From Acaryochloris sp. CCMEE 5410 (GTDB lineage Bacteria; Cyanobacteriota; Cyanobacteriia; Thermosynechococcales; Thermosynechococcaceae), in NCBI RefSeq assembly GCF_000238775.2, contig NZ_AFEJ02000001.1:124001-188000 (forward strand): 64,000 nucleotides of DNA, read 5' to 3'. Under the pieces are notes generated by a model that made no database searches, had not been told where the DNA came from, and saw only the letters and a list, made by a program, of their open reading frames with translations. A program made the translations under genes and the position numbers. Below are positions 48,301 through 54,819 of this stretch, in pieces; within the stretch, counting starts at the first letter, position 1; every line of letters starts with the position of its first letter.

Positions 48301-48542
48301 ATTTTCGGGGCATTGCCTACAAATTCTTAAAGCAATTCCCCCAAGCGATCGCAGATTATGACAAAGCCATTGCTCTCAATCCTGAGTATGCGGAAGCTTA
48401 TCGAGATCGGGGGCTTGCCCATGCTCAGACAGGAAACATTACTCAAGCCAAACAGGATCTACAGAAAGCTGCCAAGCTTTTTCAACAACAAAATAGGCCA
48501 GAAGATTCTCAAAAAGTGATGCAACTTCTACAGCAGCTTTGA
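45345..48542 (+). CDS. Secreted tandem trypsin-like protease with expanded TPR array
   Basis: This 1065-residue paralogue of the preceding gene has a signal peptide (LSLLPLLLTSMVIKPAIS). Protease domain one shows LTNAHVIRG, NYDLALV and GVSGGPL. Domain two shows TAEHVLH, GVDLAVI and GMSGGPV. TPRs begin near residue 545. The last ten are almost identical at DNA level in 102-bp units. A 254-base gap separates it from the upstream gene, with no clear terminator, so each may have its own promoter. The two genes probably arose by tandem duplication, with array length diverging since. Confidence 0.88.
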   Translation: MLRYSLSLLPLLLTSMVIKPAISMPVTPNAPLAPLAQANPGQEQATYAQKISVRVSSNTNQGSGTLLSKQGNTYLVLTNAHVIRGAQTLNVQTHDGQTHTAQVVPNSFPNNYDLALVQFQSSQPYTLAEIGTFQPKVGQQLFTGGYAAESGTFSSNSGQVQKILPQPLQAGYQIGFDGNVPQGVSGGPLFEATSGQLIGVQGRSANPLIDNYTQADGTPISPEDRKKLRQHNWAIPIQTVLAQIETKLLIAYELPTPQQDTKLVQPNWTGWLAELEQQAQQFTVRINNMTENTNGSGVIIAKQGNTYTVLTAEHVLHQKPGTQPNFTLTTADGQDHALTPNRIRRQPGVDLAVIEFESKANYAVATLANYRQSKNDVVFVAGFPKIGQTAPQWLMSSGGIFEQEQGRFNTTNIQITGRTQAEASSSLAVTQGSFAQGYDLLYTSITYGGMSGGPVLNYQGHVIGIHGQAEAEESSSGESVIQLGNSLGIPINTFLGLASRLQVPLQKQATTPPPTLDQQRNSERRQALLNIAIPTENAAPEIWIQRGNQLRRLGRDSEAIAAFERAIQLNRDYVHLAYFGKAQALSNQDKLQLAITALKEVIRRQPSYTPAWEYLASFHRKQQQYEQALEAINQAIEQQPQNANLYSEKHSILSELGRKNEALAAINQALKLSERAAFYLNRGFTYFGLKQYPNAIADSDKAIALNPEYAEAYSNRGNVYRVLAQYPQAIADFDKAINLNPELPEAYFNRGLTYYDLAQYPNAIADYDKAINLNPEYAEAYNNRGATYTNLKQYPQAIADFDKAIALNPEYALAYNNRGIANDALAQYPQAITDFDKAIALNPEYAEAYSNRGNVYRVLAQYPQAIADYDKAIALNPEFVLAYNGRGLAYHALQQYPQAIADYDKAIALNPEHALAYMHKGTTYRNLNQYSQAIVEYDKAINLNPEFVLAYQGRGITYFALKQFPQAITNFDEAINLNPEDAMAYNFRGIAYKFLKQFPQAIADYDKAIALNPEYAEAYRDRGLAHAQTGNITQAKQDLQKAAKLFQQQNRPEDSQKVMQLLQQL
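47379..48398 (+). repeat. Ten tandem 102-bp TPR-coding units with phased HIP1 sites
   Basis: Each unit encodes one 34-residue TPR of the form Y..RG..Y..L.QYPQAIADYDKAIALNPE. GCGATCGC occurs at 47427, 47529, 47631, 47733, 47937, 48039 and 48345, all on the same 102-bp grid. The units with HIP1 positions 47835, 48141 and 48243 carry one- or two-base variants (GCGATCAC, GCAATCGT). Two units (47481 and 47889 region, reading YSNRGNVYRVLAQYPQ) are nearly identical, a sign of recent copying. Confidence 0.92.
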
Positions 48543-49049
48543 GATCCATCCAAAGGATCACACTTCCCTGAGAACTGCCCCATTTGTCCTGAATTTTATC
48601 GGCAAGCCTGGTTCCCATCATGAATAGCCCTAGATACTGCATCACTAAAGATAACGAACTTAACAACACCGGACAATATAGTTGAACACGGCTCTACTTC
48701 CTATCCTCCACAGCCTTAACGCCACTGCTGGCCCCCTTGTGTCTTAATTGATTAGAGCAACAGACCGCTCGACCCACACAGGATCTGTGACAGAGTTGAA
48801 CCTCAACAGTTCTAGAGATCTCACTGTCTAGATTCATTAGCCTAGATATAGGCTCAAAGTCCCCCAGAATGGGGGATTTAGGGGGCGAGTGCAAAAGCTG
48901 ATGTTGCCAAAAGAGATGGCAGAAATCTCGGTATTAACCAATTTTCATTCCTAAGATGCCGAAGATTAAATCTACTTAGTAAAATTTACGCTTGCATACG
49001 GGGCGTTCACTACAACGATAGATGATTCAACACATTCACTAAATTAGCT
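48543..49049. other. Intergenic region with one repeat arm
   Basis: No gene is supported. The only structure noted is the repeat arm at 48842-48893. A promoter for the protease gene at 49050 is expected near 48960-49040. Confidence 0.5.
48842..48893. repeat. Solo arm of the 12732-type inverted-repeat element
   Basis: The bases from CTAGATATAGGCTCAAAGTC through to GGGGGCGAGTGCA match the right arm at 12848-12898 almost exactly, including the flanking CTAGnTATAGGCTCAAAG. No opposite arm is found within the preceding 300 bases, so this is a remnant or a different arrangement. Confidence 0.75.
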
Positions 49050-49715
49050 ATGACTACCCATAAGCTGACATCTAAGTTGATCTCATTCAGTACCCTACTC
49101 CTAACAATTGCAACACCCACTCTTTCTCTCCATCCTGCCCTGGCACAAACTGCAAGAGCCCAATCTACCCAATCCATCGCAACACAGATCTACCAGCAAG
49201 CCAGTCCCGCCGTCATCACCATCAAAAACGGTTCAGGACATGGGAGTGGCTTTATTGTTAGCTCCGATGGTTGGATTATCACCAATGCTCATGTCGTTGC
49301 CAATGGTCCCCGGATCGTTACCGTCAAATTCAATGATGGTCGTCAAGTGTCCGCCGATGTCATTGGTTTTGCCCACAATGGCGTTGATCTAGCAGCCCTC
49401 AAAATATATGAATCTGCTAATTTACCCTCCCTTCCTGTCGCCCCTGTAGATTCGCCTCAAATAGGCGACGATATTTTTGTGATTGGCACCCCCCTGACCG
49501 AGGATTACCAAAATACCTTATCGAAGGGAATGATCAGTCGCGTAGACCCTCAGAAGGGAACGATTCAACATAATGCCAATACTAATCCAGGGAATTCAGG
49601 TGGACCTGTCCTCAACCGCCAGGGACAAGTTGTCGGTGTCCATTTCAGTGGAGATGTCCGGGGCCTTGTTTATAGTCGCACTGGTCGCCCCATTGGAGTG
49701 ACTAAAAGTGGCATT

Positions 49716-50784
49716 GGCACTGGTCTGTTAGCAGGATCTAGCTATAATGCTTCCGACGCAACCTAATGTAGATCAATGGAATGCCCATATTGTCTAAGCG
49801 AGAAGATCCTAAAGCGCGGCTTTGATAGCCTGCAAGATGGGACATTAGTCCAGCGATATCAGTGTAAGGATTGCAATCGGCGTTTCAACGAACGCACGGG
49901 TACCCCAATGGCTCGCTTACGCACCGCTAGTTCAGTAGTGAGCTATGCCATCAAAGCTCGCACCGAAGGGATGGGTATTCGTGCTGCAGGTCGAACTTTC
50001 GGTAAATCTCATACCACCATTATGCGTTGGGAAAAACGCCTAGCAGACCAAGCACAGAACTGGTCACCTCCCGCACCAGCAGCCTCTGATGTGACGGTAG
50101 AAGGGGATGAAGTTTACACGCGTGTAGGCAAAAATCTTCCCCCCCAGCCAATCCCAGGGCTGGACCATCCATTTCCTTGAACGCGAAAGCCGCTATTGGT
50201 TGACAGCACAAGCTGGCCTCAAGGATGCACAACTTTTTGCAAATGGCGTTTACTCAGCTTGGGAGTGGGTCAAAGCCTGTGATGGGATTCGATGGTTTAC
50301 CGATGGTGAGAGGCGTTATGGACAAGAACTTTGGAAGCTCGCCAATGTCTATCTCAATGGTGAGGAGTGTCATCCTGACTATGGGCATCGCAAGGTTTGG
50401 CGAGAGGGGTTAGAAGTCGCGATGAAAGTTAAAGGGTCTCAGGGGAATCGGCGAGTAGAGTGGGTGAAAGCAGAGCATCCCTTTACCGCTATCAGTCTAG
50501 GGTCTGAGGTCCATGCCAATCATAATGAGGCTCACAATGCTGCCTTGAGGAGACGATGTAGTGCTTATCGAAGACGGCAGAATCTCTACGCTAAGAAGCG
50601 GTCGGGGTTACAGCGAGTGCTAGATGTACAACGCCTGATTCATAACTGGGTTAGACCCCATTGGGGGCTCAGTAAGCAGACCACACCAGCAATGGAGATG
50701 GGATTTTGTTCTCGTCCGTTGAGCACACTAGAACTCCTCACCAATAAAGGGTTTAGGTATGTGCCCTGTTAGTAGACCAGTGCC
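49716..50784 (+). mobile_element. IS1-family insertion sequence
   Basis: The 1069-bp element has ends GGCACTGGTCTGTTAGCAGG (left) and GGCACTGGTCTACTAACAGG (right, reversed). The 8-bp target duplication GTGGCATT is at 49708-49715 and 50785-50792. The length fits long-form IS1 members better than classic 768-bp IS1. An IS1595-family assignment is less likely but not excluded. Confidence 0.88.
49776..50772 (+). pseudogene. IS1-type transposase, frameshifted at a C7 run
   Basis: The first frame begins MECPYCLSEKILKRGF with a zinc-ribbon (CPYC, CKDC), then GIRAAGRTFGKSHTTIMRW, and ends at 50180. The second resumes GWTIHFLERESRYWL and ends at 50772. The shift is at C7 (50139-50145); six C's would join them to a 331-residue protein. 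The DDE part includes VEGDEVYT and WFTDGERRY. It may be dead or expressed by slippage. Confidence 0.88.
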
Positions 50785-51345
50785 GTGGCATTAACTTTGC
50801 CATCTCGGGTGACCGATTACACACCTTTCTAAAGGCAATGAGATCTGGAAAAACCTCTCGTGTTTCGACCTTACCCAAACCAAGCTCGGAGAAAAAGATC
50901 CCACAACTCGTAAGTCGGGAATTGGATGCCAGCCTGGAAAAAACAGATATCCAAATAACCCCTCAAACGTTTATGGACTTGTACCAATTCCAGGGTAAAG
51001 CCAAACAATCTGTATCACTAACCCTAAAAAGTGATGAATTTAATCCGGTTCTCCAGTTGTTCTTTGTGGATCAATCTGGTCCCAAACCAAAATATATTTC
51101 AGTAGCCAAAAATGATGACCGTGGACCAGCTGATTTCACTGCTCAATTGAATCTTTCACTCCTCCAAAATGGCCTCTATTACATTGGGGTAACGACATCT
51201 GATCGAGGCGAGCAAGGTCGATATCAAATTCAAGCCAAAGGCATCTAATTGTGCAGGGACCGACCACTATTTCTAGACGACCCTGCCCCCAACTCGCTAC
51301 AGTGGACAAGCCCGATCAAGTCTCTAAGCGCGGGGACCCATCCCA

Positions 51346-51771
51346 GTGAAGCCCTCCAACACTTATACACCTGCGGAACCCCTTTCCCAACTGCCCGGTC
51401 TGAGTGCTGACCATCTCAGCCAACTTCAGCAATGTGGAATTACAACCATTCACAAACTCCACACTCAAACCCAATCGCCCCAGCAACGGCAAAAATTAGC
51501 AGTGCAACTGAAACTGCATCAAAAATACATCAATAAATGGGCTGCTCTTGCAGAACTGTCTTTGATTCCTGGCGTGGGGACGAAGAACTGTGGCTTGCTC
51601 CTACATGCAGGAGTGGGTTCGACAGGGCAACTTGCCCAGATGCCATCTGAGCGCCTGCATCGACAACTGCTCCGATTACATGTGGCGATGCTCGGACAAA
51701 ACTCCCTTTGCCCAACTGTCGCGGAAGTGACCCAGTGGGTTATTCAAGCTCGTCGCCTTGCCCATCGTTAG
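51346..51771 (+). CDS. DUF4332-like helix-hairpin-helix protein
   Basis: The 141-residue protein starts at GTG 51346, the only early start in frame. Two helix-hairpin-helix-like segments are seen: LSQLPGLSADHLSQLQQCGI, and ELSLIPGVGTKNCGLLLHAG. The pattern matches DUF4332, proteins thought to bind DNA without sequence choice; function is unproven. It lies between the disrupted protease and a convergent aminotransferase gene. Confidence 0.7.
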   Translation: MKPSNTYTPAEPLSQLPGLSADHLSQLQQCGITTIHKLHTQTQSPQQRQKLAVQLKLHQKYINKWAALAELSLIPGVGTKNCGLLLHAGVGSTGQLAQMPSERLHRQLLRLHVAMLGQNSLCPTVAEVTQWVIQARRLAHR

Positions 51772-51775
51772 CGAT

Positions 51776-53053
51776 TCAAGCTAAATCACGAATATGGTTC
51801 AATATGCGATCGATTTCGTCAGGGGTGTTGTAAATACCAGGTGTCAAGCGAGCATAGGACACGTCATAAGGGGTAGTGCTGGCAATAATATTTTTAGCCT
51901 TTAGCTTAGCAACCACCGCCTTGGGTGAGAGTCCTTCCACATCAAAACAAACAATTGCGGCAGATAAATCATCGTCGATGGGCGTATACAGCTTGATATG
52001 CTGCATTTTTGACAACCCCTTTTTCAGTTGCCGACTGAGGGAATACAGGCGCTTGGTGACACGCTCTTTGCCCATCTGTTGGTGAAAGGCAAAGGCCTGA
52101 GCCATGGCCCATTGGTGCTCAAAGGTTTTAAATCCTCCAGGGGTCATCCAAGCCCCCCAGCCTGCCCCGCCCGAAAATGTTGGAATTGTCGGTGTAACCG
52201 CATCTTGGGTTTCAGGCTTGCCCCATATAAAACCAGAACCTCTTGGGGCGAACATCCATTTATGGGTGCCCGCAACAAAGAAATCACACCCTAGGGCGGG
52301 CAATGCATCATCTTCAACCCCTAAACCGTGAACACCATCGACAAAAAATAGGACCCGATCCTCCTCTGAGCGATTTTGGTTGAGTTGCTTTAACTGGTCT
52401 GCAATTTTAGCAATGGGAACTTTGAGGCCCGTGCTGGAATGAACCCAGGTTGCCGTAACCAGACGCGTTTTGGGGCCAATCCCGTTGATCAAGGTCTCAA
52501 CCATTTCGTCTTGGCTAACGGTTTGGATATCTCGATACAGGGGAATTTCTTTGATCGTTGCTCCAGTTCTGGAAGCTTTATATTTCAAAGATGTATGGGT
52601 GGAGTAGTAATCAAAGGTGGTGGTCAGCATTTCCTGATCAGGACGAATGCTCAGCCCATTGATTACCAACGCAGTCCCCATTGTTGTACTGTCCGTAAGG
52701 GCAATGTCCTTGGCTTGAACCCCCAAATAGTCCGCCGCATTGGCTCGCACCGCTGCTACTAAATCGGGTCGATGGTCATAGAGATAATGGGTCGGGTTTT
52801 GATCGAGACCATCCCGATGCTCATCGATGGCGGATTGAACGGGAGTGGGATGGGAGGCTAGTAGCAAACCTGCCATATGAATATATTTAGGGTCCAAATT
52901 GAAGTGAGTGCGGACTGCCCGCCAATTCTTGAAGTTTTGGTGTTTAGTTCGATGGTTGGCTGATTGGCTGGTTGCGATTTGAGGGTTTACCAAAGTACCC
53001 ACAGCCGTTCCCAAACCTGCGGTTATTAGAAAGTTTCTCCGAGACCAAGCCAT
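51776..53053 (-). CDS. Tat-exported class V aminotransferase-like protein
   Basis: The protein has 425 residues. The N-terminus has a twin-arginine signal (MAWSRRNFLITAG) followed by a hydrophobic stretch, so a folded cofactor-bearing enzyme is probably exported. The rest is a class V PLP fold: TDSTTMGTALVING, VDGVHGLGVEDDALPALGCD and the Schiff-base lysine in AGTHKWMFAPRG. Members include isopenicillin-N epimerase-like and cysteine-desulfurase-like enzymes; the substrate cannot be told here. The adjacent small phosphatase gene is on the same strand, 32 bases upstream. Confidence 0.85.
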   Translation of the reverse strand: MAWSRRNFLITAGLGTAVGTLVNPQIATSQSANHRTKHQNFKNWRAVRTHFNLDPKYIHMAGLLLASHPTPVQSAIDEHRDGLDQNPTHYLYDHRPDLVAAVRANAADYLGVQAKDIALTDSTTMGTALVINGLSIRPDQEMLTTTFDYYSTHTSLKYKASRTGATIKEIPLYRDIQTVSQDEMVETLINGIGPKTRLVTATWVHSSTGLKVPIAKIADQLKQLNQNRSEEDRVLFFVDGVHGLGVEDDALPALGCDFFVAGTHKWMFAPRGSGFIWGKPETQDAVTPTIPTFSGGAGWGAWMTPGGFKTFEHQWAMAQAFAFHQQMGKERVTKRLYSLSRQLKKGLSKMQHIKLYTPIDDDLSAAIVCFDVEGLSPKAVVAKLKAKNIIASTTPYDVSYARLTPGIYNTPDEIDRILNHIRDLA

Positions 53054-53085
53054 GACGGTTTTTCCCTAGGGGTTTGAAACTGATC

Positions 53086-53514
53086 CTACAGTCTAGAAAT
53101 CAGATCTTGGATGTGGTTTTCTAATTGTTTAAGGGCCTCGTCTGGATTCTCACGATCGACATCATGGACGCACCAATAGTGAATTTTATTTTCCCAGTCT
53201 GGAAATCGTGCGTGTATCAGGGGACGATGCTCTGTTTCGTCAACGGCTATCACCTGATGGGATGCATTGAGATCGTTTAAGGTCAGCGGCAAGGGAAAGC
53301 GAAGCGGATCCGAGAGCTGGATATTTCGACTCAGTAACCCTTGGCGAGCATATTTAGAGATGGGGCCAGCATTGTTTTGCCCCCGCTCCAAAGCAAGCCC
53401 CCGAGAATCTGCTCGCCAGCCGAGGTCCTTTTGGGCTGCTAAATGGTTGAAATAATGCTCTGAGAATCGACTTCGGTAGTAATTCCCAGTGCAGAGAAAC
53501 AAGACCGTTTGCAC
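53086..53514 (-). CDS. Low-molecular-weight phosphotyrosine phosphatase-like protein
   Basis: The product has 142 residues, with the phosphate loop right at the N-terminus: LFLCTGNYYRSRF (C-x5-R present). The usual second Cys and the Pro of CxGNxCRSP are replaced by Tyr and Arg. The C-terminal acid region is HDVDRENPDEAL, unlike the canonical DPY. It may be a phosphatase or arsenate-reductase relative with altered substrate. Confidence 0.75.
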   Translation of the reverse strand: MQTVLFLCTGNYYRSRFSEHYFNHLAAQKDLGWRADSRGLALERGQNNAGPISKYARQGLLSRNIQLSDPLRFPLPLTLNDLNASHQVIAVDETEHRPLIHARFPDWENKIHYWCVHDVDRENPDEALKQLENHIQDLISRL

Positions 53515-53839
53515 TTAAATCGCTCAATATCTACCCCCATAACTTATCTGAAATCCGGATAAATGCTTATATTGCTTGAAGGATGGCCTTGAACGAGTGA
53601 AGCCATTACCAACCAGGCATGGGGAGAGTTAGAAGAGGTTACAGCCCATTGTTGCCGAATGCTAATGCAACACCAAAAATTCAATCAATTCTAGCGAAAT
53701 TTTCAGTAGTTTTTAATCTTGCCGATTTAACTTGAGTCTGATGTTATCTCCATCCCAATCGTTCTCAAGGTAACTGAGGATCTTGAAAGCCTGTTCCTGG
53801 ATGAGAAGGAAGTCTTTGATATCTACAGAGGTCTTTGAT
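53515..53839. other. Divergent promoter region, no gene seen
   Basis: The stretch lies between the phosphatase gene (minus) and the SDR gene (plus) and must hold promoters for both. I see no RNA gene or strong hairpin. A short frame from TTG 53783 is only the upstream extension of the SDR gene. Confidence 0.4.
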
Positions 53840-54640
53840 GTGAAACGTTTACTAGATCAAGTGGCCTTGGTAACAGGAGCCAGTTCTGGCATAGGATCTG
53901 GGGTCGCTCTCTGTTTGGCGCAAGAGGGGGCAAAAGTCATTGTTAACTATGCCAGCAGCCAGAAAGGGGCTGATGCGGTCGTTGCTGAAATTAAAGAACA
54001 AGGCGGAGACGCGATCTCAATTCAAGCCGATATCAGCCAAGAAGACCAAGTCCTCAATCTTTTTGCTAAAACCTATGAAGCCTATGGAACAATCGATATC
54101 CTCATTAACAATGCTGGTCTCCAAAAAGATCAGCCCTTTACCGAGATGACCTTAGAAGCTTGGAACAAGGTTATAGATGTCAATTTAACAGGGCAATTTC
54201 TCTGCGCCCGAGAAGCTGCAAAGGAATTCATCAAGCGGGGTGTTGTCCCAGGACGCTCTTGTTCAGCGGGAAAAATCATCTGTATGAGTTCAGTTCATGA
54301 GGTGATTCCTTGGGCAGGACATTGTAACTATGCGGCTTCCAAAGGGGGGGTAATGCTGCTGATGAAGAGCATGGCTCAGGAGCTAGCACCGCATAAAATT
54401 CGGGTCAATAGTATTGGGCCAGGGGCGATCAAAACACCTATCAATAAAGAGGCTTGGGATACACCAGCGGCAGAAGAAAGTTTACTCAGCCTAATCCCCT
54501 ACAACCGGGTAGGTGAATCGAACGATATTGGGAAAGCGGCGGTGTGGCTGGCTTCCGATGAGTCAGAGTATGTCCATGGTGTGACCCTATTCGTGGATGG
54601 CGGCATGACCCTTTACCCCGGATTTGCAACAGGTGGTTAG
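53840..54640 (+). CDS. Short-chain dehydrogenase, glucose 1-dehydrogenase type
   Basis: GTG 53840 is preceded by AGAGG and gives 266 residues starting KRLLDQVALVTGASSGIG; an in-frame TTG at 53783 is possible. The classical SDR features are TGASSGIGSG for NAD(P), NNAGLQ, a catalytic Ser in CMSSVHEVIPW, and YAASKGG (Tyr-x3-Lys). The end has VHGVTLFVDGGMTLYP. It resembles glucose 1-dehydrogenases. The next intact gene is a GH63-like glucosidase, which fits oxidation of released glucose. Confidence 0.85.
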   Translation: MKRLLDQVALVTGASSGIGSGVALCLAQEGAKVIVNYASSQKGADAVVAEIKEQGGDAISIQADISQEDQVLNLFAKTYEAYGTIDILINNAGLQKDQPFTEMTLEAWNKVIDVNLTGQFLCAREAAKEFIKRGVVPGRSCSAGKIICMSSVHEVIPWAGHCNYAASKGGVMLLMKSMAQELAPHKIRVNSIGPGAIKTPINKEAWDTPAAEESLLSLIPYNRVGESNDIGKAAVWLASDESEYVHGVTLFVDGGMTLYPGFATGG

Positions 54641-54678
54641 ACGCTCCATTTTACTCAACAGTGGGAATCTACTTATGG

Positions 54679-54780
54679 TTGTCCAGTTTGCCCAAGCGAT
54701 TGGGGATAGCAGACATCAATCAGGCTGTTCAATATGTCCAGGAGGGGAAAGCTCGATAACGAGCTGTACTTGCTGCCTAA
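54679..54780 (+). pseudogene. Possible C-terminal remnant of a zinc alcohol dehydrogenase
   Basis: A frame reads LGIADINQAVQYVQEGKAR, then TAA (54757-54759), then RAVLAA and a second TAA at 54778-54780. Zinc-dependent alcohol dehydrogenases often end in this way (xINQA..x.xxGKxRYRAVL), so the first TAA may replace a Tyr codon. The rest of the gene is absent. The resemblance is short and could be chance. Confidence 0.35.
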
Positions 54781-54819
54781 CCTCCAAGTTCACTTTTTTG
54801 ACTTTTTAGAGATGCCCCT

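Larger units (their letters stand above)
49050..51248 (+). pseudogene. Trypsin-like (HtrA/S1C) protease with PPC-type tail, split by IS1
   Basis: The 5' part (49050-49715) encodes a signal peptide (ending HPALAQ) and a full protease triad: TNAHVV, GVDLAAL and NPGNSGGPVL. The 3' part (50793-51248) encodes NFAISGDRLHTFL and then a PPC-like beta domain (QFQGKAKQSVSLTL to GRYQIQAKGI). Removing the IS and one 8-bp duplication restores TKSGINFAISGD in frame and a 373-residue protein. As it stands the 5' fragment reads into the IS and stops at 49766, so an altered protease without its tail could still be made. Confidence 0.93.

Noticed and set aside
47379-48398. Regular 102-bp repeats considered as a CRISPR-like array
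   Set aside because: Units are in-frame TPR codons throughout with no spacers; no cas genes are near.
48694-48894. 66-codon minus-strand frame
   Set aside because: It starts inside a repeat arm and lacks any family likeness.
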